Origin: an uncultured Eubacteriales bacterium
GTDB lineage: Bacteria; Bacillota; Clostridia; Christensenellales; CAG-138
Assembly (NCBI GenBank): GCA_900544555.1
Contig: UQWD01000014.1
Location: forward strand, 1 to 53,087
Direction of reading: 5' to 3'
DNA length: 53,087 nucleotides
Notes under the pieces: model-generated
Told to the model about the DNA's origin: nothing
The model's input: only the letters and a program-made list of their open reading frames with translations
Database searches by the model: none
Part shown: in pieces, positions 45,235 through 53,087 of the stretch
Layout of the letters: each line of letters begins with the position of its first letter
Numbering within the stretch: the stretch's first letter is position 1
Program-made: the position numbers and the translations under genes

Positions 45235-45268
45235 AAACCCGGCGCTTTGCGCGCCGGGTTTGTTTTAT
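45235..45268 (+). terminator. Intrinsic terminator before sigma-factor gene
   Basis: AAACCCGGCGC/GCGCCGGGTTT (45235-45245/45251-45261), followed by GTTTTATT. Strong 11-bp stem. Confidence 0.8.
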
Positions 45269-45289
45269 TAGTGAAAGGGGGCAAGAACT

Positions 45290-45778
45290 TTGTTGCGTAC
45301 GGACAGAGATTTTGCGAGGATTTATGAGCGGAACGTGGATACCGTATACCGGGTATGCTTCGGTTTTCTAAAAAATGCGCATGATACGGAGGATGCCGTT
45401 CAAAACACTTTTTTGAAGCTGATGGATTATCAGGGCGAGTTTACGGGCGGCGAGCATGAAAAGGCCTGGCTCATCGTTACCGCATCCAATTTATGCAGGA
45501 ATTTGCTGCGCCATTGGTGGAGGAAAAAAAACAGCTTAACCGACTGCATTCCGGAAAGCGGCGGAGAGCAACCGTTTCATGTTGATGAAACGCTAAGCGC
45601 GGTCCTCGCATTGCCGGATCGTTATAAAACGGCTGTTTACCTTTATTATTATGAGGGCTATAACAGCAGCCAAATAGCCAAAATTCTACACAAAACCCCT
45701 TCCGCGATCCTGAACTATCTGCATGCCGGGCGCGAAATCCTGAAAAAACAGCTGGAGGATGATTTTGATGAAGAATAA
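45290..45778 (+). CDS. ECF-type RNA polymerase sigma factor
   Basis: 162 residues. Region 2 is DFARIYERNVDTVYRVCFGFLKNAHDTEDAVQNTFLKLM; region 4 is LPDRYKTAVYLYYYEGYNSSQIAKILHKTPSAILNYLHAGREILKK. The start is TTG at 45290, 8 bases after GAAAGGGGG. It overlaps the next gene by 11 bp; that gene encodes a membrane protein and is likely its anti-sigma factor. The signal is unknown. Confidence 0.93.
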   Translation: MLRTDRDFARIYERNVDTVYRVCFGFLKNAHDTEDAVQNTFLKLMDYQGEFTGGEHEKAWLIVTASNLCRNLLRHWWRKKNSLTDCIPESGGEQPFHVDETLSAVLALPDRYKTAVYLYYYEGYNSSQIAKILHKTPSAILNYLHAGREILKKQLEDDFDEE

Positions 45779-46442
45779 GAGAATCGTTGACGCATGGAGC
45801 CGAGTTGAACCTGACGCTCAGGCGAAGGAAAGGATGTACGAGGGGATAATGGGGAAGCTTGAGCACAAGCGCGCCATGGGCGCATATAAACCAAGGTGGA
45901 AGAAGGCGGTCCCGGCCGCGGTGTGCATGCTTGTGCTGCTTGCGGCCGCCGTAATCGCCGTGCCGAGCTTAACAAGCAGGCAGGAAGACGAGCCTTCCAC
46001 CGCGCCGGAAATTGATGTTGCTCAGTTGAACGCCCTCATATACGTACCCCTTGAACAAGGCGGATTAAAGGAAATTAAGGTAAAGGTCAAGGGTTCGCCG
46101 GACGCATTGCTTGCCGCTTTGAGCGCGCATGGGGTTTTGCCTGAGGGAATCAAGTTCAATAGCTTCAATTTCCATAATAACGGCATTGAGACTAATCATG
46201 GAGATTCGGTTTCATACGCCGTTGGGGATACGAATATGGTTAAGGCGGATCTCCCGCGCAGCCTGATTGAATACCTTAACGGATTGAGCTTACAGCAGGA
46301 ACAGCTTGTGGTAGAGGCCCTGGTAAAAACATTTGCGGCGTATTACCAGCTGGATTTTATTGAGATAACCATAGACGGGCAGGATTTTATAACCGGCCGC
46401 GCAAGCTACACCGGCCAAATTAAATGCGGCCCGGAGGATTAA
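45768..46442 (+). CDS. Probable membrane anti-sigma factor
   Basis: 224 residues. A cytosolic N-terminus (about 1-44, DAWSRVEPDAQAKERMYEGIMGKL), one membrane helix (about 47-66), and an extracellular domain with acidic and beta-rich sections. The topology and the coupling to the ECF gene are those of sensor anti-sigma factors. No zinc-binding HxxxCxxC motif is seen, so it belongs to another subgroup. The start at 45768 follows GGAGG at 45754. Identity is inferred from context. Confidence 0.7.
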   Translation: MKNKRIVDAWSRVEPDAQAKERMYEGIMGKLEHKRAMGAYKPRWKKAVPAAVCMLVLLAAAVIAVPSLTSRQEDEPSTAPEIDVAQLNALIYVPLEQGGLKEIKVKVKGSPDALLAALSAHGVLPEGIKFNSFNFHNNGIETNHGDSVSYAVGDTNMVKADLPRSLIEYLNGLSLQQEQLVVEALVKTFAAYYQLDFIEITIDGQDFITGRASYTGQIKCGPED

Positions 46443-46812
46443 TCGGATGCGTTTCAATGGCGGTGATGATAACATTTAGGCTTAAAGTCACGCGCTCTGG
46501 GATGACCCTAGAGAACCGGCGTAGCCTATTTAAACCCCAATACGAAGGACGGACTATCTGCTTTAAGCCAATAGCCCGTCTTTACGTTAGCCGCTTAACC
46601 AATAAAACCCTTTAACCAGTTTATCGTTAAATCCCTTCAACGATTACCGGCCAAGTTTTATCCTGAGTTAAGCATCCATCATCAGTCGTTTAACTGCTGC
46701 ATATGTTCATTAACTGAATATTCAATGTATTTCTAAATGTTTTTTCTCCCATCAGCCAAAGCCGTCTTAATCAAAAGGATGCACTTAAAACAGCTTGATT
46801 AACCGAAATCTG

Positions 46813-47445
46813 TTATATCTTTTTAATCGGATGCCTTATAACTGTTTTCCATTTTTCAGGCGCAACTCTTCGAGCATCAGACAAATAAATCTCATGGTGC
46901 AATCGTCCGCCGCCCATATCATTTTCATACCCGTTTTGAGCTAAGAACCTATCCATAATTTCAACTGTTTTAGGTTCATCATCAAATGATCCCACGTGCA
47001 TAATCTGCACACATATACCTTCATCGACAGTAAGAAATTCTGCTGATGAACAATCTATCTTTTTCTTTTTGGCAGCCGTTTCTTTCGCCCACTCAATATC
47101 TTTTTCATTCACAAAATCCGGCAGACGAATAACAGATATCCAGTTAAATGTAGATTTATCGGAATAGTCTATGCCATCCACACCATCCTGCCACCAGAAA
47201 CCTTCTAACGGAGGAACGACATACTCAAAGAATCCATCCATCTTATAGTCGCTTTTATAACTCATCTTTAGAGTGTATGCCACCGCATATAATACACTAA
47301 TTGCCTGCTGATATGCACCGCCTACTTCATTGGGATTGCCTTTGCCCCTCACAGCGATATAATTTGTTTTTTGCACAGTTACAATTTCCGGTTTATTCTT
47401 GGGCAAATAATACTCTTTCATTTCCTTTTTAAAATCGAACGCCAT
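46813..47445 (-). CDS. GyrI-like small-molecule-binding protein
   Basis: 210 residues with a stand-alone GyrI-like (SRPBCC-type SHS2) domain: KPEIVTVQKTNYIAVRGKGNPNEVGGAYQQAISVLYAVAYTLKM and the C-terminal HHEIYLSDARRVAPEKWKTVIRHPIKK. Such proteins bind hydrophobic compounds or act as inhibitors of gyrase-like targets. The region is AT-rich. The ribosome site is AAGGAGGAAAATATT. The 370-bp gap downstream (46443-46812) holds no intact gene; on the minus strand a short open stretch ends in VNEHMQQLND, possibly a relic. Confidence 0.87.
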   Translation of the reverse strand: MAFDFKKEMKEYYLPKNKPEIVTVQKTNYIAVRGKGNPNEVGGAYQQAISVLYAVAYTLKMSYKSDYKMDGFFEYVVPPLEGFWWQDGVDGIDYSDKSTFNWISVIRLPDFVNEKDIEWAKETAAKKKKIDCSSAEFLTVDEGICVQIMHVGSFDDEPKTVEIMDRFLAQNGYENDMGGGRLHHEIYLSDARRVAPEKWKTVIRHPIKKI

Positions 47446-47668
47446 AATATTTTCCTCCTTATTATCTACCGATTTATCGGCGGCTTTAATTATAAAATTC
47501 TTACTTTTTTAATTCTAACTCACTTTCATATTTCGCTTAACCCGTGCGCTTTATCCGCCGCCGACGAACTATGCGGCTTTACGTTTTTAAATCAATATCG
47601 TTATCTGTTCCGCGTTTATAGTACAACCCCCTTTCTGGTTAATAGCCCCTCTAAAATAACCGCTGAGC

Positions 47669-47788
47669 TTAGGTTCCCGATTCTATTGGATTCTTAACTT
47701 CTATTCTGTCAAGATTAAAGCGCAGTAAGCCTTCAAAAACCTCCGTTCTATCCTTTTCATCAATTTTATCCGTAATCTAAAAATCCAT
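47669..47788 (-). pseudogene. Remnant of a GNAT acetyltransferase N-terminus
   Basis: With a good ribosome site (GCAAGGAGTTTGGC before ATG at 47788), 40 codons read MDF-stop-ITDKIDEKDRTEVFEGLLRFNL and DRIEVKNPIESGT, then stop. This is the N-terminal segment of the GNAT subgroup that begins ITDEIDEKD-R-EVFEGL-. The early stop at codon 4 and the missing acetyl-CoA domain mark it as a dead fragment. The rest of 47446-47930 shows nothing else. Confidence 0.6.
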
Positions 47789-47930
47789 GCCAAACTCCTT
47801 GCAAAACTTATCAAACTATCCGCCAAGGCTTCCCCTTTTTACTTCGGCTTGCTTTCCCGCGCTACGCTTTTTTATTGTTAGATTGGGTTGAGGAGAGTTC
47901 TTTTCATAAGTCATCGCCCGGCTTTATACT

Positions 47931-48395
47931 TTACAATATAAGCAAATAAATACTGTGCGCATCCATAACGAAACCGCAGGAAAGCAATAAGCCGCATGAC
48001 GCTAAATTCTCCGGCTCCGGCTGCGCAACAATTCTTTTCGCGTCACTGTGCCGTCTTATCCTATTAATCAGTTCCTTCACGATTTTTTTGCCGATGCCTT
48101 TACGAAGGTATGCGGCCTCGCCAAGCATATAATCTATGCTGTATGTGCCTCCTTTGGCTGTATAACCCTCCCAAAGCTCATCGCTGTCAATACAGGCATA
48201 ATACTGGCAAAAACCTATGGGCTTTCCTTCAAACTCCACAATGAAATGGTGAATCCAACTGAAATCGCCGTCTTGTTTTTCGATTTCATCGATCCAATCG
48301 CTTGGGTTATGATACCATTTGGCGACATGAGGTGTGAACAGCCATTTTTTAAAGATGGGCAGATCTTCCAGAACCATCTTACGCAGACTAATCAT
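47931..48395 (-). CDS. GNAT acetyltransferase (AAC(6')-Ib-like subgroup)
   Basis: 154 residues. Sequence pattern: LRKMVLEDLPIFKKWLFTPHVAKWY, then IGFCQYYACID, the acetyl-CoA loop YLRKGIGKKIVKELINRI, and IVAQPEPENLASCGLLLSCGF. This is the pattern of aminoglycoside 6'-N-acetyltransferase-like proteins; most chromosomal ones have unproven substrates. The ribosome site is CAAAGGAGAATTCGTAT. AT-rich relative to neighbours. A resistance role is possible, not shown. Confidence 0.87.
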   Translation of the reverse strand: MISLRKMVLEDLPIFKKWLFTPHVAKWYHNPSDWIDEIEKQDGDFSWIHHFIVEFEGKPIGFCQYYACIDSDELWEGYTAKGGTYSIDYMLGEAAYLRKGIGKKIVKELINRIRRHSDAKRIVAQPEPENLASCGLLLSCGFVMDAHSIYLLIL

Positions 48396-48492
48396 ATACG
48401 AATTCTCCTTTGAACAAGTTGAGATAATTGGCGGCGCGTTGTTTATAGATTAAGTATCATACTTTCATGCCTGCGAGCCGTATTATCCGAAC

Positions 48493-49932
48493 TCATGCGT
48501 CAGGCGCGGCCTGAGCGGGCAGGGGCATTTTGGGTAGGCATTTACCGGAGGCGAAACGCCAAAGGCAAAGCATCCCCTGCGTAAACAAATCGAGTACCAT
48601 CGCCACCCATGCGCCGGTAAGGCCCCACTGGAAAACCCTTGTGAACAAAAACGCGAGCGTAAGCCGAACCGCCCACATGCCGATAACGCTGATATAAATC
48701 GTCCACCGCCCGTCCCCCGTGCTGCGCATAACGCCGAAAATGACCATTGAAAGCGCGAAGAACGGCTGAGCGAGCGCTTCAATGCGCAGCACGCTTCCGC
48801 CCAGCCTGATAACGCCTGCGTCCGGAGTGAATATACCGATGAGCGCATCCGCGCCAAAATAAAGGATTACCCCCATACCGCTCATCAGCAGTATTCCACC
48901 TATGATACAATACTTGGAAAAACGGCGCGCGAGATCCGGCCTGTTCGCGCCAAGGGACTGCGATACCAGCGTGGTTACCGCCGCGCTGAACCCAAAAACA
49001 GGCATATATGTTATCGCTTCAGCGGTTATGGCAAGATGGTGCGCGGCGAGCGCCGCCGTACCCAGATTCGTTACGATGGCGGTCATGACCATTTGCCCGG
49101 TTGATATGGTCGCCTGGCCGAGCGCGACGGGATAGGCGTAGCGCGCCATATCCTTAAACACGCTCTTTTGCGGGCGGAAGCGGATAGAGCGTGTTAATCC
49201 ATTCGCGCTAAAGGGCGTTTCCCTGCAAAGAAGAATGATGAGCAGCACGCTTCCTGTAAGCGCAATGCTCACAGCGGTTGCAATCGCTGCGCCGCGAACC
49301 CCGAGCCCCGCTCCCGCCATGGTGAAGCTACCGCCAAATACCGTAACGGTCCTTGTGGGATAGATCAGCATAAAGTTCAATACCAGATTCAATACGTTAG
49401 CCCCCAAGTTGATAAACATCGGGGTTTTAGAATCGCCGGAGCAGCGTATGATGTTGGAACAAACGATATTGAGCGCGCTGAAAAGGTATGCCGAGCCGAC
49501 GATTGCCAGATAAGACCAGGCTTCACCGCGTATGTCCATATCCGCGCCCAAAAGCGCGGGGAGAAATGGAGCTGCCGTTTCCACCGCCGCGGTTATTAAA
49601 ACGCCGCATACAAGCGCCGCAAGAAGAGAATGGCGGATAACGGTTTTTTTTCTGTCGCCGTCCTTAGCGCCGACGGCATGCCCCGCCAATACACCGCAGC
49701 CGATGCCCAGAGCTTCAAAAATTCCGCTGACAAGCCATGTGAAGGAGGCCGAAACCGCAATCGACGCCGTCGCGTCCGGCCCCAGTGAGCCGACCATTGC
49801 CGTGTCCACATAATGAACAAAGGTATGCAGCAGCTGTTCCAGAATGGTCGGCCAGGCAAGAAACCAAATAACGCGCCCCGGCCGCAGCTTATCGTCAAGT
49901 AAATTTATTGTTCCTTTCATATCGGATATCAT
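48493..49932 (-). CDS. MATE-family multidrug exporter
   Basis: 479 residues, about 12 membrane helices in two related halves. Features: the first helix VIWFLAWPTILEQLLHTFVHYVDTAMVG, the AISASFTWL-type segment and ALAAHHLAITAEAI in the second half. MATE proteins export cationic drugs with Na+ or H+. No clear ribosome site precedes Met1 (49932) or Met5, so the start is uncertain by a few codons. It is divergent from tldD. Confidence 0.93.
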   Translation of the reverse strand: MISDMKGTINLLDDKLRPGRVIWFLAWPTILEQLLHTFVHYVDTAMVGSLGPDATASIAVSASFTWLVSGIFEALGIGCGVLAGHAVGAKDGDRKKTVIRHSLLAALVCGVLITAAVETAAPFLPALLGADMDIRGEAWSYLAIVGSAYLFSALNIVCSNIIRCSGDSKTPMFINLGANVLNLVLNFMLIYPTRTVTVFGGSFTMAGAGLGVRGAAIATAVSIALTGSVLLIILLCRETPFSANGLTRSIRFRPQKSVFKDMARYAYPVALGQATISTGQMVMTAIVTNLGTAALAAHHLAITAEAITYMPVFGFSAAVTTLVSQSLGANRPDLARRFSKYCIIGGILLMSGMGVILYFGADALIGIFTPDAGVIRLGGSVLRIEALAQPFFALSMVIFGVMRSTGDGRWTIYISVIGMWAVRLTLAFLFTRVFQWGLTGAWVAMVLDLFTQGMLCLWRFASGKCLPKMPLPAQAAPDA

Positions 49933-50185
49933 TATATAACATACCCGTTTGTTGTGTAAATGAATAAAGTGCGTTATAATTCAATGCAGGGCGTTGTATG
50001 CTTTGATTTTTATTGAATAATGCGCGCCTGTTTTCTGCTTTTAAGCATGCCGCCCGAAGATTGAATTCCGAATTTTAACGGCCGGGACGCTATGAGGAGA
50101 AGGTCCGTATTATACCCCCTTTCAAGGAGGTGCGTAAAGGGTTTACGCATTACGGTTCTATAATAAATTAAGGAGGACTGAAATC

Positions 50186-51574
50186 TTGTTAGACCAAAAG
50201 CTTGCCCGGATGGTGCTCGAAGAGGCGCTTGGCACCGGCGGGGATTTTTCCGAACTGTTCGTTGAGGATACAGAGCAAAACAATGTAACCATGATGGACG
50301 GCAAGGTTGAAAACGCCACGTATTCGCGTGTTCACGGGGCGGGCGTCCGCGTGCTCAAAGGAACGCGAAGCGCTTATGCATATACCGCGAACACCAGCGA
50401 GGAAGCGCTTCGCCTTACCGCGCGCGCGGCCGCGGCCGCGCTTAAGGGCGTTAAGGAGGGAGGAAGCGTTGAGTTTGCGTGCAATAATTACGGGGGCGCG
50501 CCTCAGATACCGTTCAGCGATATTGGCAACGCGGACAGGATAGCCCTGTTACGGGAGGGAACCGCCGCAGCGAAAGCTTATTCGGGAGAGATAACCCAGG
50601 TTGCAGCTAAGTACCTGGATGTCGATCAGCGCATCATGGTCTGCAATAACCTAGGCTTTTGGGCAGAGGACCGGCGCCCGCGTACGCGCATTTTTATCCA
50701 GGCCGTTGCATCCGACTCAGACGAGGCGCAGACCGGCTCTATGAGCCCGGGATACGGCATGGGCTTTGAGACTTATCGCCGGCATGTCGACGCGGGCGCC
50801 GCCGGCGAGCAGGCCGCCCGAACCGCCGTAACCATGCTTCACGCAGAGCAATGCCCTGCGGGGATTGTTCCCGTAGTAATCGACGGCGGGTTCGGCGGCG
50901 TAATTCTTCATGAGGCATGCGTCCATTCGCTTGAAGCAACGAGCGTAGCCAAAGGGAACAGCGAATTCTGCGGTAAACTCGGCCAAAAAGTGGCGTCTGC
51001 TATCGTGACGGCTGTTGACGATGGAACGATGCCCGGCGAATGGGGCTCTATCAATGTGGACGACGAGGGGAACCTCCCGAGGCGCAACGTATTGATTGAG
51101 AATGGAATTTTAAAAAGCTACCTCGTGGATATACTCGGCGCGCGTTCGATGAACCACCCGGTTACGGGGAGCGGCCGCAGGGAAGGATACGCGTTCGCGC
51201 CCACGTCGCGCATGACCAACACATTTTTTGCGCCCGGTTCAGACGATGAGGAGGAAATGATAGCCACGATGGGGGACGGGCTTTTTGCAGCGCGTATGGG
51301 CGGCGGAAGCGTCAACCCGCTCACAGGGGAATTTAATTTCGCCGTTCTGGAGGGGTATTGGGTTAAGAACGGAAAAATCCATTGCCCGGTACGCGGCGCA
51401 ACGCTTGTAGGGCGCGGGGCCGACGTTATTCAGAAAATTGATAGAATCGGTAAAAAAATGTGGATGGGCCAGGGTATGTGCGGCTCTTTGTCTGGCAGCG
51501 TTCCGACGAATGTCGGCCAGCCGCGCATCCGCGTGAGCGAAATTACCGTTGGCGGCAAAGGAGGCGCGCTATGA
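50186..51574 (+). CDS. tldD: TldD-type metalloprotease subunit
   Basis: 462 residues. Zinc motif HEACVHSLE (HExxxH) with the downstream cysteine/glycine-rich segment (RGATLVGRGADVIQKIDRIG) marks the catalytic subunit. TldD and TldE form a heterodimer whose tunnel degrades short unfolded peptides; it is also used to trim leaders of some modified peptides. The start is TTG at 50186 after TTAAGGAGGACTGAAATC. It overlaps tldE by 4 bp. Its distance from the RiPP genes (about 21 kb) means any link is speculative. Confidence 0.94.
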   Translation: MLDQKLARMVLEEALGTGGDFSELFVEDTEQNNVTMMDGKVENATYSRVHGAGVRVLKGTRSAYAYTANTSEEALRLTARAAAAALKGVKEGGSVEFACNNYGGAPQIPFSDIGNADRIALLREGTAAAKAYSGEITQVAAKYLDVDQRIMVCNNLGFWAEDRRPRTRIFIQAVASDSDEAQTGSMSPGYGMGFETYRRHVDAGAAGEQAARTAVTMLHAEQCPAGIVPVVIDGGFGGVILHEACVHSLEATSVAKGNSEFCGKLGQKVASAIVTAVDDGTMPGEWGSINVDDEGNLPRRNVLIENGILKSYLVDILGARSMNHPVTGSGRREGYAFAPTSRMTNTFFAPGSDDEEEMIATMGDGLFAARMGGGSVNPLTGEFNFAVLEGYWVKNGKIHCPVRGATLVGRGADVIQKIDRIGKKMWMGQGMCGSLSGSVPTNVGQPRIRVSEITVGGKGGAL

Positions 51575-52905
51575 TGAATTTTGAACAATTTAAGGACGCC
51601 GCCCTCGAAGCGGCGCTTGAGCTTGGCTGCACGGCGGCCGAGGTGTATTTTGTCGAGGGCGAGGATTTCGAGGTTAACGCCCTAAATGGGCAGCTGGACA
51701 GGTATACGGTAAGCCGCGAGAACGGCTTGAACCTGCGCGTGCAATACGACGGGAAAAACGGATACGCTTATACCGAAGCGCTTGACGACGCGAGAGCGCT
51801 GGCGATGAAGGCCGTTGATAACGCAATGTCCATCGAAGCATCCGACGAACACCCGATGCAGGGGAAATGCGAATATCGCCCGATTGCTAAAGGCGAGAGC
51901 GTTGTGCTGGATTACACAGAGGAACAAAAGATCGATTTGGCGTTTGAGCTGGAGCGCGCGGCCAAGGCGGCGGATTCACGCGTAGACAGGGTCGAGCATT
52001 GCCTAATCGCCACATCCACGCGGCGCACTCATATTCACAATACGCTTGGCCTTGCCGCCCAAAGCAGCAGCCGTGTAGCTTACAGTGGTATCGTGCCAAT
52101 TGTAAAAGAGGGCGACGAGGTGAAGGATGGGACGGGTTTCCGCTATGGTGCGAAAACGCATGAGATATATGATTTGGCCAATGAGGCGGTACAGGAAGCT
52201 ATCGGGAAGCTGGGCGCGTCGCCCGCGCCGGCGGGCGTGTATCGGGTAATTCTCCGCAACGACGCGGCAGCTAGCCTATTGGAGGCGTTTTCGCCCATGT
52301 TCAGCGCAGACGCGGCGCAAAAGGGCCTTTCCTTGTTAAACGGCAAAGAGGGGACGCGGATAGGTTCCGAGCTTGTTACGCTGATGGACGACCCGTTCTA
52401 CGGCGAGTTCCAGCGCGCGTTTGACGCCGAGGGCGTGCCGTCTGAAACCACGGCGGTAGTAGACAAGGGTGTGCTTAAGACGCTTTTGCACAACCTAAAA
52501 ACAGCGAAGAAAGCCGGTGTGCAATCCACCTCCAACGCTGGACGGTACAGCGTGGAATCGCCTGTCGGCGTAGAGCCGAGCAATTTTTATATCGTACCTG
52601 GCGAGTACGGCTTTGATTCTCTTGTCTCCGAGTTGGGGGATGGGCTAGTGGTAACGGAGCTGAGCGGGCTGCACTCGGGGGTCAATACGATTTCCGGCGA
52701 TTTCTCCCTGCTTGCGAGCGGATATTTGGTAGAGGGCGGTAAACGGTCGCGCCCGGTTGAGCGCATTACGATTGGCGGGAGCTTTCTGGAGCTGTTGAAC
52801 AATGTCGCCGCCGTGGGCCGGGATTTAAAGTTCGGACTGCCGGATAAAAGCAATTATGGATCGCCCAGCCTGCTAATCAGCAGGGCGGTCATCGCGGGTG
52901 AATAA
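51571..52905 (+). CDS. pmbA: TldE/PmbA non-catalytic subunit
   Basis: 444 residues. Partner of TldD; it lacks the HExxxH motif but shares the fold. Signatures: VNALNGQLDRYTVSRENGLNLRVQYDGKNGYAYTE, and the C-terminal SGLHSGVNTISGDFSLLASGYLVEGGK. The start is ATG at 51571, overlapping the tldD stop (ATGA), with AAAGGAGGC upstream inside tldD. The tandem tldD-pmbA arrangement is standard. Confidence 0.93.
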   Translation: MMNFEQFKDAALEAALELGCTAAEVYFVEGEDFEVNALNGQLDRYTVSRENGLNLRVQYDGKNGYAYTEALDDARALAMKAVDNAMSIEASDEHPMQGKCEYRPIAKGESVVLDYTEEQKIDLAFELERAAKAADSRVDRVEHCLIATSTRRTHIHNTLGLAAQSSSRVAYSGIVPIVKEGDEVKDGTGFRYGAKTHEIYDLANEAVQEAIGKLGASPAPAGVYRVILRNDAAASLLEAFSPMFSADAAQKGLSLLNGKEGTRIGSELVTLMDDPFYGEFQRAFDAEGVPSETTAVVDKGVLKTLLHNLKTAKKAGVQSTSNAGRYSVESPVGVEPSNFYIVPGEYGFDSLVSELGDGLVVTELSGLHSGVNTISGDFSLLASGYLVEGGKRSRPVERITIGGSFLELLNNVAAVGRDLKFGLPDKSNYGSPSLLISRAVIAGE

Positions 52906-53034
52906 CGTTTCATGCGTTTGTGCGCGCTGTATATACGGATTCTCTGGTTCAGACGTGACGGGCTGGAACCCGGCTTATCCGTGAGCGGCAATATACGGCC
53001 CTTAAGCGGGGACCCTGCTTAGCAGGGTTCTCCA

Positions 53035-53087
53035 GTGTGTCGAAAAAGTGGCTGCGCCACGTTTTTCGAGTTAACACGGAGCGCTTT
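53035..53087 (+). repeat. Dispersed intergenic repeat, copy 3 (cut by window end)
   Basis: 53 bp match the start of the repeat at 45039: GTGTGTCGAAAAAGTGGC / GCCACGTTTTTCGAGTTAACACGG. The remainder lies beyond the window. A GACCCTGCTTAGCAGGGTTC hairpin at 53011-53030 may be the terminator of the tld operon. Confidence 0.7.

Noticed and set aside
47371..47697. 108-codon plus-strand frame
   Set aside because: It overlaps the N-terminus of the GyrI-like gene antisense and the GNAT remnant, with no ribosome site.
48483..48857. 124-codon frame inside the MATE gene
   Set aside because: It is on the same strand but in another frame inside the well-supported exporter; a codon shadow.
50186..52905. 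Direct functional link of TldD/TldE to the RiPP precursor
   Set aside because: TldD/E can trim peptide leaders in some systems, but it is a common chromosomal pair and lies 21 kb away; nothing in the sequence ties them together.

Overview
The window looks like a chromosomal segment of a Gram-positive anaerobe of the Bacillota, most likely class Clostridia. The support is a T-box leader in front of leuS, AGGAGG-type ribosome binding sites throughout, frequent TTG starts, the order pgk-tpiA-gpmI-secG-rnr-smpB-ssrA, and small single-input regulators of the MarR, TetR, MerR and XRE types. No genus can be named from the sequence alone. Base composition is mixed: the housekeeping block is GC-richer, while a restriction-modification island (about 1-4.2 kb), two acetyltransferase genes (26.2-27.2 kb) and 46.8-48.4 kb are AT-richer and look acquired.

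Layout. 1-1.45 kb is gene-free and carries a diverged direct duplication (period 832 bp). It holds four cloverleaf-like structured elements in the order A-B-A-B. 1.45-4.2 kb is a type II restriction-modification cluster: a HindVP-like endonuclease, divergent from a C5-cytosine methyltransferase and a Vsr mismatch endonuclease. 4.4-10.4 kb holds a DUF1835-type protein, a MarR regulator coupled to an Eis-like acetyltransferase, an XRE regulator with a small partner, and a PHP-family histidinol phosphatase. 10.8-16.2 kb holds T-box-leuS, a membrane-anchored beta-lactamase-fold protein that has lost its catalytic residues, and tadA. 16.2-17.1 kb is a duplicated 360-bp non-coding element. 17.6-25.8 kb is the core block: lower glycolysis (pgk, tpiA, gpmI), protein export (secG), RNase R, SmpB and tmRNA, the last three being the trans-translation and RNA-quality-control set.

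26-32 kb is accessory: two GNAT genes, a radical SAM/SPASM peptide maturase followed by a 43-codon precursor ending in a CxxxCxxxC core (a probable RiPP locus), and a divergent set of secreted-protein and decayed ABC-permease genes. 32-46 kb holds many small stress, regulation and detoxification modules. These include an AraC-GNAT fusion coupled to a helD gene broken by one nonsense codon, two tandem secreted Cys-rich paralogues, and a TetR/antiporter operon whose operator overlaps its promoter. They also include a MerR regulator facing an iron-ADH/flavodoxin/cyclophilin-like operon through a 19-bp-spacer promoter with a perfect palindrome, an MTA/SAH nucleosidase, and an ECF sigma/anti-sigma pair. 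46.8-52.9 kb holds a GyrI-like protein, a GNAT remnant, an intact GNAT, a MATE exporter and the tldD/tldE protease pair. A dispersed intergenic repeat of about 140 bp occurs at 7.7, 45.0 and 53.0 kb.

The strongest candidates for something undescribed are the RiPP locus (27.6-29.2 kb and its divergent neighbours), the cloverleaf-like RNA elements beside the restriction-modification genes, and the duplicated non-coding element downstream of tadA.
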